Positions 39,499 to 48,183 of a DNA stretch of 64,000 nt are shown piece by piece. The position numbers and the translations under genes were made by a program. This DNA comes from Bacillus sp. SKDU12. Its GTDB lineage: Bacteria; Bacillota; Bacilli; Bacillales; Bacillaceae. Every line of letters begins with the position of its first letter. Position 1 is the first letter of the stretch. Below the pieces are notes generated by a model that worked only from the letters and a program-made list of their open reading frames with translations, was not told the origin of the DNA and did no database searches. The stretch covers positions 1 to 64,000 of the forward strand of contig NZ_MSRC01000001.1 in NCBI RefSeq assembly GCF_010093085.1, read 5' to 3'.

Positions 39499-41197
39499 GC
39501 TCCATCCCCCTATATGAATTCTTTTTGGCGGCAGATGAGAATTGAAGATTTTTGATTGTTTTCAGACGCTTCATCACATGGTTTTCTTTTCCGAAGTAGT
39601 GAACAAGCTCCTTATATTCAGCGTACAATTTTTCATAAACCGCTGCATTTTCGGCGTTCGGCGTATAAGAGATATCTTTCAGTTTCCCCATGTATGCCGC
39701 TGCCGCTTTGATGTCATCGTATCCGCCTTTTTCTTTGCCTGCTGCGACCGCGCCGAAAATGGCAGATCCCAAGGCTGGGGCTTGAGGTGAACCAGAGATT
39801 TTAATATCCATGTTTGTCACATCCGCATAAATCTGCATGACAAACGGGTTTTTCTCAGCAATTCCGCCGGCTGCGTACAGCTCCCCAATCGGAACACCGC
39901 TTTCTTTGAACGTTTCGATAATCATTCGGGTTCCGTAAGCTGTCGCTTCAACTAACGCTCTATAAATCTCTTCAGGCTTCGTCAGCAGCGTCATACCAAG
40001 CAGCAGCCCTGTTAAATCAGCATCAACAAGCGTAGAACGGTTTCCATTCCACCAATCTAAAGCAAGCAAACCGCTTTCACCCGGCGCTTGAAGATGTGCC
40101 TTTGCACTCAGCAGCTCATGAACGCCAATGTTTTTTTCCTTTGCTTCCTCTTGATATGCTTGGGGGACACATGTTTTCACAAACCAGTCAAAATGATCAC
40201 CCACACAGGACTGTCCGGCTTCATATCCCGCGTAGCCAGGAAGTATTCCATTGTCCACGACCCCGCACATACCGGGCACGATATGTTCCGCTTCTCCCAG
40301 AAGAACATGGCATGTTGAGGTTCCCATAATCATCAGCATTTTCCCCGGCTCTGTGATGCCGACCGCCGGCAGAGAAACATGAGCGTCAACATTGGCAACT
40401 GCCACAGCCGTACCCGGAAGCAGCCCTGTCAGCTTTGCCATTTTTTCAGTCAGTCCGCCGGCTTTTTCTCCTACTGAATGAATAGATCCTCCCAATTTAT
40501 TATTTGTAATCGTTTTCATTAATGGGTTTAATTTTTCAAAGAAATCATCTGACGGATATCCTGCTTTTTCACTCCAAATTGCTTTATATCCTGCAGTACA
40601 GTTGCTTCGCTTGAGCGAACCGCACAGCTGGTATACGATCCAGTCTGCAGCCTCGATGATCCGGTCAGCTGCTTCATAAATGTGAGGCGCTTCTTCGGCA
40701 ATCTGCATAACCTTCGGAATCATCCATTCTGATGAAATTTTCCCTCCATATCGCTGCAAAAAAGCTTCTCCTTCTTCTTCCGCGATTTGATTGAGCCTGT
40801 CAGCATGTTTTTGTGCCGCATGATGCTTCCAGAGCTTCACATAGCTGTGCGGCTCCTCTTCATATTCCGGCAGCATGCATAACGGCTGCCCTGTGCTGTC
40901 AACAGGCAGGATCGTACATGACGTAAAATCAATTCCGACCCCGATAATATCTTTCGGTTCAATCCTCGTCTGTTCGAGTAACGACGGAATCGTTGTTTCC
41001 AAGACTTCCAGATAATCAGCCGGATGCTGCAGTGCCCAGTCACGCGGCAGCTTTTGACCCGTTTTGGGCAGGACAGTATCAATGACAGCATGCCGGTATT
41101 CTTTTACAGCAACCGCCAGTTCCTCACCTGTCTTGACGTGGACAAGCACCGCTCTTCCTGATAACGTTCCAAAATCAATCCCTATTGTGTAAGCCAA
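39491..41197 (-). CDS. araB: Ribulokinase
   Basis: 568-residue FGGY-family kinase phosphorylating L-ribulose with ATP. The N-terminal sugar-kinase domain ([25 protein letters not shown]) and C-terminal domain ([34 protein letters not shown]) are intact. The start is TTG 41195-41197 behind GGGGGATGTCAA. The end runs several residues past the B. subtilis 168 protein as I recall it (SYRGMEHA), reaching into araD. Lies 16 bases after araA. Confidence 0.95.
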   Translation of the reverse strand: MAYTIGIDFGTLSGRAVLVHVKTGEELAVAVKEYRHAVIDTVLPKTGQKLPRDWALQHPADYLEVLETTIPSLLEQTRIEPKDIIGVGIDFTSCTILPVDSTGQPLCMLPEYEEEPHSYVKLWKHHAAQKHADRLNQIAEEEGEAFLQRYGGKISSEWMIPKVMQIAEEAPHIYEAADRIIEAADWIVYQLCGSLKRSNCTAGYKAIWSEKAGYPSDDFFEKLNPLMKTITNNKLGGSIHSVGEKAGGLTEKMAKLTGLLPGTAVAVANVDAHVSLPAVGITEPGKMLMIMGTSTCHVLLGEAEHIVPGMCGVVDNGILPGYAGYEAGQSCVGDHFDWFVKTCVPQAYQEEAKEKNIGVHELLSAKAHLQAPGESGLLALDWWNGNRSTLVDADLTGLLLGMTLLTKPEEIYRALVEATAYGTRMIIETFKESGVPIGELYAAGGIAEKNPFVMQIYADVTNMDIKISGSPQAPALGSAIFGAVAAGKEKGGYDDIKAAAAYMGKLKDISYTPNAENAAVYEKLYAEYKELVHYFGKENHVMKRLKTIKNLQFSSAAKKNSYRGMEHA

Positions 41198-41212
41198 TTG
41201 ACATCCCCCTTT

Positions 41213-42703
41213 CTATTTTTGAAGCCGGTATAGCGCCTCATTCCATTTTAATTCGTGCTTCAGCTTGTGAACTGTCGTATCACGGGAAATAAGCACACTT
41301 TCGATCCCCGCCATTTCTGCCCAATCAAGCATTTGCTCCGCGGTCAGTTCATAAGACAAGCAGGTGTGATGTGCGCCGCCGGCTAAAATCCATGCCTCTG
41401 CCGCTGTTTTCAGTGACGGCTCCGGCTTCCAGAGAACACGGGCCACAGGCAGATTCGGCATTTCTTTTTCAATTTCCTGTCCGTTAACCTCATTCAAAAC
41501 AAGGCGGAAACGCCCCCCGATATCAACAAGGCTTGCTTGAATGGCTGAACCGCTGATGCCGTTAAATACAAAACGCGCAGGATCCTCTTTACCACCGATT
41601 GAAAGCGGATGAACTTCAATTTTAGGCTGATCCAAAGCGACAGTCGGACACACTTCAAGCATGTGTGAGCCCAGAATCATTTCATTTCCCGGTTCAAAAT
41701 GATACGTATAATCCTCCATAAAGGATGTCCTTTTTCCTTCAGCCATGATTTTCATTATCCGTACAAGAGCTGCGGTCTTCCAATCTCCCTCACCTGCGAA
41801 CCCGTAACCTTTCTCCATCAAGCGCTGTACGGCAAGTCCCGGCAGCTGTTTCATTCCGTGCAGCACTTCAAACGATGTTGTAAAAGCTGTGTAACCTCCT
41901 TGTTCCAGAAAAGCGGTTAAGCCAAGTTCAATTTTCGCTTGTTCTTTAATGGACGCTGCCTTTACTTTGTCACGTTTTGTCTCCTCACTGATCATATAAA
42001 GCCTGTCATACTCCGCATACAGTGTCTCAACCTCGTCGTCCGTAATGCGGTTGATCACTTCTACAAGGTCTCCGATGCCATATCCGTCAACCTGCCAGCC
42101 AAATTGAATATGCGCCCCCACCTTATCTCCGTCCGTGACCGCGACGTGACGCATGTTATCTCCGAATCTGGCAACCTTTATATGTCTGCTTTCATTTAAT
42201 GCAGCCGCCGTATCCATCCACTGGGAAATTTCTTTCTTCACTTCTTCATCATTCCAATAACCGGCAATAACTTTTCGATTCAGACCCATTCTTGAGTTGA
42301 TATAACCGTACTCACGGTCGCCGTGTGCCGATTGGTTGCTGTTCATAAAGTCCATGTCAATCGTACCCCAAGGAATATCGCGATGATATTGAGTATGCAA
42401 GTGCATAAGCGGTTTTTGATAAGAGGAAAGGCCTTCTATCCACATTTTCGCGGGAGAAAATGTGTGCATCCATGTGATAATCCCGGCGCATGTCTCACTG
42501 TACTCCGCTTCTCTTAACAGCTGTCTGATGGTTTCCGATGAGGTGACGACGGGCTTATGCGTGATTTTATATCTGGAAGAAATCCCGCTGAGCCCCTCAC
42601 AAATGCTTTCCGCATGCTGGTCCACCAGTTTTAGCGTCTCTTCCCCGTATAGGTGCTGGCTTCCTGTTACAAACCAGAATTCAAAAACTTTTGCCTGAAG
42701 CAT
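41213..42703 (-). CDS. araA: L-arabinose isomerase
   Basis: 496-residue isomerase converting L-arabinose to L-ribulose, first gene of araABDLMNPQ-abfA. The family metal-binding Glu/His region includes ITWMHTFSPAKMWIEGL and GYGFAGEGDWKTAALVR. The ATG follows AAGGGGCAGTTAAC. Transcribed from a near-ideal promoter with two AraR-like operators and a cre, so it is expected to be induced by arabinose and repressed by glucose. Complete. Confidence 0.98.
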   Translation of the reverse strand: MLQAKVFEFWFVTGSQHLYGEETLKLVDQHAESICEGLSGISSRYKITHKPVVTSSETIRQLLREAEYSETCAGIITWMHTFSPAKMWIEGLSSYQKPLMHLHTQYHRDIPWGTIDMDFMNSNQSAHGDREYGYINSRMGLNRKVIAGYWNDEEVKKEISQWMDTAAALNESRHIKVARFGDNMRHVAVTDGDKVGAHIQFGWQVDGYGIGDLVEVINRITDDEVETLYAEYDRLYMISEETKRDKVKAASIKEQAKIELGLTAFLEQGGYTAFTTSFEVLHGMKQLPGLAVQRLMEKGYGFAGEGDWKTAALVRIMKIMAEGKRTSFMEDYTYHFEPGNEMILGSHMLEVCPTVALDQPKIEVHPLSIGGKEDPARFVFNGISGSAIQASLVDIGGRFRLVLNEVNGQEIEKEMPNLPVARVLWKPEPSLKTAAEAWILAGGAHHTCLSYELTAEQMLDWAEMAGIESVLISRDTTVHKLKHELKWNEALYRLQK

Positions 42704-42726
42704 GTTAACTGCCCCTTTCCTATTAG

Positions 42727-42742
42727 ATAAAACGCTTTCAAT
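42727..42742. promoter_or_regulatory. Catabolite-response element (cre) of the ara operon
   Basis: On the minus strand ATTGAAAGCGTTTTAT matches the CcpA consensus with one deviation near the end. It lies about 60 bases downstream of the predicted transcription start, between that start and araA. Confidence 0.7.
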
Positions 42743-42750
42743 TCCAGAAA

Positions 42751-42766
42751 AAAGATACGTATCAAT
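42751..42766. promoter_or_regulatory. Second AraR operator of araA
   Basis: AAAGATACGTATCAAT shares the central TACGTA of the AraR palindrome ATTTGTACGTACAAAT. Its centre is 42 bp, about four helical turns, from the first operator. Confidence 0.75.
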
Positions 42767-42792
42767 AATAAAATATAAGTCTATAATAATTA

Positions 42793-42808
42793 ATTTGTAC
42801 GAACAATT
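42793..42808. promoter_or_regulatory. First AraR operator of araA
   Basis: ATTTGTACGAACAATT differs from the AraR consensus ATTTGTACGTACAAAT at few positions and is centred on the predicted transcription start of araA (about 42804). Confidence 0.8.
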
Positions 42809-42810
42809 AC

Positions 42811-42839
42811 ATTATAGTAATTGACTATTTTACTGTCAA
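42811..42839 (-). promoter_or_regulatory. Sigma-A promoter of the araABDLMNPQ-abfA operon
   Basis: Minus-strand TTGACA (42834-42839), 17 bases, TATAAT (42811-42816): both hexamers and the spacing are consensus. Such a strong promoter needs tight repression, which the flanking AraR operators can give. Confidence 0.9.
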
Positions 42840-42850
42840 TCTTTTCTTTT

Positions 42851-42880
42851 TTAAAAAAGACGGGGCCTAGCCCGGCTTTT
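42851..42880 (-). terminator. Weak terminator at the end of the abnA remnant
   Basis: Minus-strand AAAAG, CC, GGGC, three-base loop, GCCC, CGT, CTTTT, with a T run. The stem is interrupted, and it lies just after the last recognisable abnA codons and 12 bases before the ara -35 element. Confidence 0.45.
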
Positions 42881-42884
42881 GGAC

Positions 42885-43165
42885 GGCAAGCTCGAGCTCC
42901 GATACAAATCATTGATGACAAGCTTCGAAATGCCGTTATCCTTGGCATCATAAAGCATGACGAACAAGGATTTTTTCCGTTCAATATTCTGGCCGCCAGA
43001 ACCTTTCCATTGGTCATTGCCAAAATCTAAAATGGTGTCTCCGCTTTCCAGCATGCTTTTCCGGTCTTATCAAGATAAGGGCCTGTCATGCTTCTAGATC
43101 TTCCGCAAACAATTTTGTACGTATTGTTTGCTCTGTCACAGGATTTTTTAAATGAAACATTCATT
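42885..43165 (-). pseudogene. abnA: Remnant of a GH43 endo-alpha-1,5-L-arabinanase (abnA), truncated and frameshifted
   Basis: Read on the minus strand, one frame gives NNTYKIVCGRSRSMTGPYLD then KTGK, and after a frame change near 43057 another gives SMLESGDTILDFGNDQW, KGSGGQNIERKK, YDAKDNGISKLVINDLY. This is the order seen in GH43 arabinanases around GRS-SITGPYLDK-GK-ML and NDNG--KL-INDLY, near the C-terminus. Restoring one A to the AAAA run at 43057 (plus strand TTTT) joins the frames. The N-terminal two thirds, with signal peptide and catalytic residues, are gone. Intact abnA occupies this place in B. subtilis 168. The remnant cannot make enzyme. Confidence 0.8.
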
Positions 43166-43173
43166 GGACAGAC

Positions 43174-43201
43174 AAAAAAGAACCCGCCTTCATTAGGCGG
43201 A
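43174..43201 (-). terminator. Terminator of ysdC
   Basis: Minus-strand CCGCC, seven-base loop, GGCGG, then GTTCTTTTTTG. Lies just after the ysdC stop. Confidence 0.75.
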
Positions 43202-43214
43202 TTCATCCGTATCT

Positions 43215-44300
43215 TTATTGGTACGTAATCTCATCAACCGTTTTCCGGTCTAATTTCTTAATGACTTCTGTAATTAATTTGACCGCATTTTCATAATCGT
43301 CACGGTGCAACATGGCCGCGTGCGTATGAATGTAGCGGGTTGCAATAGTGATAGACAGCGCCGGCACACCATTTGCCGTTAAATGGATGGATCCCGAGTC
43401 TGTTCCGCCCCCTGCAATGGCATCAAATTGGTATGGAATGCCTGCTTCTTCTGCGGTAGCAACAACGGCATCGCGCAACCCTTTGTGAGAGACCATAGAT
43501 GCATCGTAAATGATAATCTGCGGGCCTTTGCCCATTTTGCTTTGTGCTTCCTTCTCGGAAATGCCCGGCGTGTCTCCTGCTATTCCGACATCAACACCAA
43601 ATGCAATATCAGGCTGAATAGTATGTGCAGCCGTTTTCGCTCCCCTTAGACCGACTTCCTCTTGCACGGTTCCGACGCCGTATACAATGTTTGGATGATC
43701 TGTGTTTTGTAAGTTTCTTAACACATCAATGGCAATCGCACAGCCGATGCGGTTGTCCCAAGCCTTCGCCAGTAAGAATTTTTCATTATTCATGACCGTA
43801 AATTCAAAATGGGGAACGATCATGTCTCCCGGGAGCACACCCCATTCCAAGGCTTCATCTCGGCTTGAAGCACCAATATCAATAAACATCTCTTTTATCT
43901 CTATTGATTTTTTTCTCGCTTCAGGAGATAAAATATGCGGCGGCTTAGAGCCGATAACCCCTGTGATTTCGCCTTTTTTCGTTACAATAGTGACACGCTG
44001 GGCCAGCATGACCTGCGCCCACCAGCCGCCGACGGTTTGGAAACGGATGAAGCCTTTATCAGTGATTTGTGTCACCATAAAACCGACTTCGTCCAAATGC
44101 CCGGCAATCATAATTTTCGGCCCGTTTTCCGCACCTGTTTTTTTGGCAATTAAACTGCCCAGCCGATCTGTTGTCACCTCATCAGCAAATGGTTCTATGT
44201 ATGATTTCATCACTTGCCTTACTTCTCTCTCATTGCCCGGTATGCCTTTTGCATCTGTTAAATCTTTCAGCATGGTCAATGTTTCATCTAATTTTGCCAT
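43215..44300 (-). CDS. ysdC: YsdC, M42-family metallo-aminopeptidase
   Basis: 361-residue M42 peptidase of the glutamyl aminopeptidase/deblocking aminopeptidase type (once labelled endoglucanase). Metal-site motifs in order: [31 protein letters not shown] (catalytic Glu pair), [12 protein letters not shown] and [14 protein letters not shown]. No signal peptide; probably a cytosolic dodecamer by family. ATG at 44298-44300 after GAAGGAGGTTTTGGAAC. Divergent from ysdB. Confidence 0.94.
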   Translation of the reverse strand: MAKLDETLTMLKDLTDAKGIPGNEREVRQVMKSYIEPFADEVTTDRLGSLIAKKTGAENGPKIMIAGHLDEVGFMVTQITDKGFIRFQTVGGWWAQVMLAQRVTIVTKKGEITGVIGSKPPHILSPEARKKSIEIKEMFIDIGASSRDEALEWGVLPGDMIVPHFEFTVMNNEKFLLAKAWDNRIGCAIAIDVLRNLQNTDHPNIVYGVGTVQEEVGLRGAKTAAHTIQPDIAFGVDVGIAGDTPGISEKEAQSKMGKGPQIIIYDASMVSHKGLRDAVVATAEEAGIPYQFDAIAGGGTDSGSIHLTANGVPALSITIATRYIHTHAAMLHRDDYENAVKLITEVIKKLDRKTVDEITYQ

Positions 44301-44402
44301 GTTCCAAAACCTCCTTCATCAGTCCTATCTTCTTATTATACAAAACCTGGCGCTAACCATACGACTATTTCACTTGAAAATCGGGTATATGTTTAAAAAA
44401 AG

Positions 44403-44428
44403 TGAAACTTTTTTCTATGCTCTTCGTA
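44403..44428 (+). promoter_or_regulatory. Sigma-W promoter of ysdB
   Basis: TGAAAC (44403-44408), 16 bases starting with a T run, then CGTA (44425-44428): the sigma-W consensus. ysdB is a known sigma-W-regulon gene in B. subtilis. It is about 36 bases before the ysdB start. Confidence 0.85.
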
Positions 44429-44468
44429 TTACATCAGATCACCACAATAAGGGAGGTGCCTTCACACA

Positions 44469-44861
44469 ATGTTTGCCTTGGCTTTAAGGATCATATTCCT
44501 TGCACTTTTTGCTTATTGTATTTATGCCGTAGTCAAATATGCCGCAAACCCAAAGAGAAGGCTGAAGCTGGCCCAATCAAAAGAAGATTTTTATATGATT
44601 GATGAACAGAACAACGCTCGTAAGAACTTTCAACTGACGTATAAAGGCGTGCTTTTTGAAGGAGAAAAACATATTCCTTCCAAAGATCATCCGCTGTTTA
44701 TCCACACTATCTTTGTCTGGACAGAATCTCCTGAGGAGCTGAAGCGTTTCTCCGCAAAAGATTTTGAGAACATCGAAGAAAAAGTGCTGGAACGTTATCC
44801 GAATTGTAAGATTGACTGGGACCAGCCGATTAAACTCGCAAAAAAAGCAGAAGAGCGCTAA
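44469..44861 (+). CDS. ysdB: YsdB, sigma-W pathway membrane protein
   Basis: 130-residue protein with one N-terminal membrane helix (about residues 4-24) and a soluble tail. Called a sigma-W pathway protein in B. subtilis, where it takes part in cell-envelope stress responses; molecular function unknown. ATG after GGGAGGTGCCTTCACACA. Monocistronic: sigma-W promoter upstream and a strong hairpin overlapping its 3' end. Convergent with ysdA. Confidence 0.88.
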   Translation: MFALALRIIFLALFAYCIYAVVKYAANPKRRLKLAQSKEDFYMIDEQNNARKNFQLTYKGVLFEGEKHIPSKDHPLFIHTIFVWTESPEELKRFSAKDFENIEEKVLERYPNCKIDWDQPIKLAKKAEER

Positions 44862-44879
44862 AGCGCTTTTCTGCTTTTT
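44842..44879. terminator. Bidirectional terminator between ysdB and ysdA
   Basis: AAAAAGCAGAAGAGCGC and GCGCTTTTCTGCTTTTT form a 16-17 bp stem with a TAAA loop. It includes the last codons of ysdB and touches the ysdA stop codon. Confidence 0.85.
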
Positions 44880-45147
44880 ATAAATCAAACGGACTGTAAT
44901 ACATACCGATCAAAATCGCTTCAATTATCAAAAGAAGCGGCACTCCATATTTAAAAGACGCATGCTTCGTTTTATGTCGGAAGGTTTGCATGCCAAGCCA
45001 AATACCGAGCGCGCCAAACACGATCGTTATCAGCCAGAGCCGTTCTTCAGAAATTCTCCATTTGTGCTGCTGCGCTTTTCGTTTATCAGCGCCCATCACC
45101 CAAAAACCGCACAAATTTATCAGCACCAGATAGACAGCAATAATCAT
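44878..45147 (-). CDS. ysdA: YsdA, DUF1294 membrane protein
   Basis: 89-residue membrane protein of the DUF1294 family with three predicted helices (about 1-15, 36-54, 68-87) and a basic loop (GADKRKAQQHKWRISE). Function unknown. ATG at 45145-45147 behind GGATGAGGCCAC. A terminator after rplT lies directly upstream, so it depends on read-through or its own promoter. Confidence 0.85.
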   Translation of the reverse strand: MIIAVYLVLINLCGFWVMGADKRKAQQHKWRISEERLWLITIVFGALGIWLGMQTFRHKTKHASFKYGVPLLLIIEAILIGMYYSPFDL

Positions 45148-45165
45148 GTGGCCTCATCCTTTATA

Positions 45166-45193
45166 TAAAAAAGCCGCTCTGCTGGAGAGCGGC
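45166..45193 (-). terminator. Terminator of infC-rpmI-rplT
   Basis: Minus-strand GCCGCTCT, five-base loop, AGAGCGGC, then six T; it follows rplT at once. Confidence 0.9.
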
Positions 45194-45202
45194 CCTGTAT
45201 GA

Positions 45203-45574
<372 letters not shown>

Positions 45575-45593
45575 CTAATTGTTCCTTGTCCGA

Positions 45594-45806
<213 letters not shown>

Positions 45807-46328
45807 TTATTGCTTTTCGTTTTTCGGCGCGAGCATTAAGAACATGCTGCGGCCGTCCATTTTTGGTTTTGTTTCGACAGTCGCAACGTCAGCACATGCT
45901 TCAGAAAAACGGTCTAACACACGCTGGCCGATTTCTTTATGAGTGATTGCGCGTCCTTTAAAGCGGATAGAAGCTTTTACTTTATCGCCTTTTTCAAGGA
46001 ATTTAATCGCATTTCGCAATTTCGTATTAAAGTCATGCTCATCGATTGTCGGACTTAATCTAACTTCTTTTAAGTTAATGATTTTTTGATTTTTGCGTGC
46101 TTCTTTGTCCTTTTTCTGCTGCTCGAATCTGAACTTACCGTAGTCCATAATGCGGCATACAGGCGGTTTTGCATTCGCTGCAACTAACACAAGGTCAAGA
46201 TTTGCGCGGCCGGCGATTTCAAGTGCTTCCTGACGGGACTTGATTCCAAGCTGGTCGCCATTTTGTCCGATTAAACGGACCTCACGTGCACGGATACCCT
46301 CATTAACCAATTGATCTTTGCTAATAAT
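45807..46328 (-). CDS. infC: Translation initiation factor IF-3
   Basis: 173-residue IF-3, which keeps ribosomal subunits apart and checks start-codon pairing. N domain ([21 protein letters not shown]), linker helix and C domain ([18 protein letters not shown]) are complete. The best start is the rare ATT codon at 46326-46328: it lies just after GGAGGT (46334-46339) and gives [15 protein letters not shown] six codons later (46308-46310) has no ribosome site. An unusual infC start codon read poorly by IF-3 is a known autoregulation device. Confidence 0.97.
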   Translation of the reverse strand: MISKDQLVNEGIRAREVRLIGQNGDQLGIKSRQEALEIAGRANLDLVLVAANAKPPVCRIMDYGKFRFEQQKKDKEARKNQKIINLKEVRLSPTIDEHDFNTKLRNAIKFLEKGDKVKASIRFKGRAITHKEIGQRVLDRFSEACADVATVETKPKMDGRSMFLMLAPKNEKQ

Positions 46329-46389
46329 GAGCCACCTCCATAGTTTCTTCGAATTGATTCACAACTCATTTTGACTGCATTCTGCAGGC

Positions 46390-46532
46390 AAACAAAAAGT
46401 GTGGGCGTTATAAAACACCCACACTACGAACATCTGTATCAATAAAAATGTACGGTCAACCTGCCAACTACATGCATGTGTCAATCAGGTGAGAAGCGGG
46501 TGCTTCTGCTTGTGATTTATATTCAATTCAAT
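46390..46532 (-). ncRNA. L20 autoregulatory leader of infC
   Basis: The 140-base leader between promoter and infC contains complementary segments and ends in a strong terminator. In B. subtilis this leader binds L20 and causes early termination. Secondary structure was not computed, so the call rests on position, length and the terminator. Confidence 0.7.
46393..46427 (-). terminator. Leader terminator of infC
   Basis: Minus-strand AGTGTGGGTGT pairs with GCCCACACT around TTTATAAC, followed by TTTTTG. Lies about 65 bases before the infC start. Confidence 0.85.
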
Positions 46533-46536
46533 AACT

Positions 46537-46565
46537 ATTCTACACAATACCGGACTTTTAGTCAA
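46537..46565 (-). promoter_or_regulatory. Sigma-A promoter P1 of infC-rpmI-rplT
   Basis: Minus-strand TTGACT (46560-46565), 17 bases, TAGAAT (46537-46542). Confidence 0.75.
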
Positions 46566-46592
46566 GAATGACTTATCCGGAACAACTTTTAT

Positions 46593-46621
46593 ATTGTAAC
46601 ATGGGTTTTCTAGGAGCGCAA
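46593..46621 (-). promoter_or_regulatory. Candidate upstream promoter P2 of infC
   Basis: Minus-strand TTGCGC (46616-46621), 17 bases, TACAAT (46593-46598), upstream of P1. Both hexamers match four or five of six consensus bases. Tandem use of both is inferred. Confidence 0.5.
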
Positions 46622-46849
46622 GAGCGCAAAAGAAAATCTTTCAGCCTGTTCACTGAATAAGATCGATTCAGCGAGCAGTATCTCATATCCGCTCCTTGAA
46701 ATAAGCTGATTTTCTGTTCACACACCCAGCAGCTGAATTCAGTCATGACCGGAGAGGAACACCTAAAGAACCAGTCATCTCTCCCCCATCCTTCTCATTA
46801 TGATCACGGTTTCCTATTTAGATATATCGATCCGGAATACGCACGAAAA
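46622..46849. other. Intergenic stretch without a recognised gene
   Basis: No open frame with a good start is seen. It holds a 10-bp palindrome CTGAATTCAG (46733-46742) and an inverted repeat, ATGACCGG (46745-46752) with CCAGTCAT (46771-46778), that could form a hairpin. Nothing else was recognised. Confidence 0.5.
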
Positions 46850-46876
46850 AGCCAAGGCTCGCAGGCCTTGGCTTAT
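46850..46876 (-). terminator. Terminator of pftAB, overlapping the pftB stop
   Basis: Minus-strand AAGCCAAGG and CCTTGGCTT arms with a seven-base loop and T tail. The first arm includes the stop codon of pftB. Confidence 0.8.
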
Positions 46877-47568
46877 CCTCCGATCAGCTGGATGAACAAA
46901 GGGATGACTAAAACCGTCACCACGCCCACTACGACAACCGCAATACTTGCCATCGCAGCTTCAACTTCCCCCATCTCAATTCCGACAGCTACACCGAGTG
47001 CATGTCCGGACGTTCCGAGGGCCAATCCTTTAGAAATCGGATTTTTCACTTTAAACACCTTCAAGAATAATGCTCCTAGCGCATAAACAATAACAGCGTT
47101 AAAAATGACCGCAAAGGCTGTTATGTCACTGATGCCTCCGATGTCTTTTGAGAGCGGAAGCGCAATTGCCGTTGTAGCCGCCTGCGGAAGCATGCTTTTC
47201 ATAACTGCCGCATCGAGGTGAATACCTTTTGCAAGCAAATAAACAATCGTGACTGAGCAGATAGAGCCGACAATAATGGAGGACATGATTTGCCACCAAT
47301 ATTTTTTCAGCTTATCTCTTTGTTTGTATAACGGAATAGCAAAGGCGATTGTCGCAGGCTCAAGGAAAAACTTAATGATTTCCCCCCCGTTATGATAGTC
47401 CGCGTAGGAAAAGCCGCCAATTTTCAAAAATGCGATCCCAAGCACCATGGCAACAAACAGAGGAGTGAAAAGGAAAAAGCCTTTCGTTTTCTTAAATAAA
47501 AAGGTGCCGATACCGAACGCTGCAAGCGATACGACAATACCGAAATAAGGACTCATTGTGCTTTCCAT
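46873..47568 (-). CDS. pftB: PftB, LrgB-family subunit of the facilitated pyruvate transporter
   Basis: 231-residue LrgB-type membrane protein with about seven predicted helices. With PftA it forms the B. subtilis facilitator for pyruvate uptake and efflux, expressed under LytST control. The LrgB core ([20 protein letters not shown], then [21 protein letters not shown]) is clear. ATG at 47566-47568. pftA ends 20 bases upstream. A terminator overlaps its stop. Confidence 0.93.
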   Translation of the reverse strand: MESTMSPYFGIVVSLAAFGIGTFLFKKTKGFFLFTPLFVAMVLGIAFLKIGGFSYADYHNGGEIIKFFLEPATIAFAIPLYKQRDKLKKYWWQIMSSIIVGSICSVTIVYLLAKGIHLDAAVMKSMLPQAATTAIALPLSKDIGGISDITAFAVIFNAVIVYALGALFLKVFKVKNPISKGLALGTSGHALGVAVGIEMGEVEAAMASIAVVVVGVVTVLVIPLFIQLIGG

Positions 47569-47588
47569 CTGATGAACCTCCTGTTTCC

Positions 47589-48029
47589 TTAATGATGAGC
47601 GAGTTCTTTATTGTTCGGCGGGTTTTGCGCTGTTTTTGTTTTCATGTCCGCTGCGGTCTCGCGTTTTCTGCTCAGCGAAAGAATCAGCTGTGAAAACAAT
47701 CCCGTAGCCCCAAGCAAAATGATCGTGGCGAGCAGAATGACAAGAACAATTTGCAGGCCGTATTGCTGCATGACGCCAAGTGAATTCATAACAGATATAC
47801 CAGACGGGACAAATAAAAATCCGATCAGAGAGGTTAAAGACGTTCCGAGTGTTTCTACTTGTTCCAGTTTAATGACTTTTAAGCATAATAGGAGAAATAA
47901 TAGTACCAGCCCTACAACCGATGCCGGAATAGGTATCGGGACAATAGCGGCAATCATATTTGAAACCAGCATAATGACGGCAAAAATAAATGCTTGTGTT
48001 AAAAACCCGTACACTTTTTTAGCACTCAT
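47589..48029 (-). CDS. pftA: PftA, LrgA-family subunit of the facilitated pyruvate transporter
   Basis: 146-residue LrgA/holin-like membrane protein with four predicted helices; partner of PftB. The LrgA pattern [19 protein letters not shown] is present. Start ATG 48027-48029 (MSAKKVYG) after AAAGAGGTGAAGAAA; a GTG three codons upstream would overlap that site. Downstream of lytST on the same strand, with a cre and a -10 with a weak -35, which fits activation by LytT and repression by CcpA. Confidence 0.93.
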   Translation of the reverse strand: MSAKKVYGFLTQAFIFAVIMLVSNMIAAIVPIPIPASVVGLVLLFLLLCLKVIKLEQVETLGTSLTSLIGFLFVPSGISVMNSLGVMQQYGLQIVLVILLATIILLGATGLFSQLILSLSRKRETAADMKTKTAQNPPNNKELAHH

Positions 48030-48059
48030 TTTCTTCACCTCTTTCTCTTTTGTTCCCTC

Positions 48060-48065
48060 ATTATA
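48060..48065 (-). promoter_or_regulatory. Candidate -10 of pftAB
   Basis: TATAAT on the minus strand about 31 bases before pftA. The -35 region is poor, as expected for an activator-dependent promoter. Confidence 0.55.
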
Positions 48066-48082
48066 AATAAGAATCTCTCCTT

Positions 48083-48097
48083 ATGAAGCGCTTACAA
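48083..48097. promoter_or_regulatory. Candidate cre in the pftAB promoter
   Basis: Minus-strand TTGTAAGCGCTTCAT matches the CcpA consensus except one base near the end, and overlaps the expected -35 area. CcpA control of pftAB is known in B. subtilis. Confidence 0.6.
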
Positions 48098-48150
48098 GAT
48101 AACATGCCGAATAGCGGCACTGAGTTGCAGAATCAAATGGCTGAAATACA

Positions 48151-48183
48151 AAAAGCCGCCCATCAAATATGGAGCAGCTTTTT
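48151..48183 (-). terminator. Terminator at the end of lytT
   Basis: Minus-strand AAAAAGCTGCTCCAT and ATGGGCGGCTTTTT pair with a few mismatches. The first arm lies inside the last codons of lytT. Confidence 0.6.

Noticed and set aside
42790-43054. Two short minus-strand frames listed as separate genes
   Set aside because: They are pieces of the decayed abnA, not independent genes.
43702-44487. 261-codon open frame opposite ysdC on the plus strand
   Set aside because: It lies antisense to a conserved peptidase, has no ribosome site, and its translation resembles no protein family.
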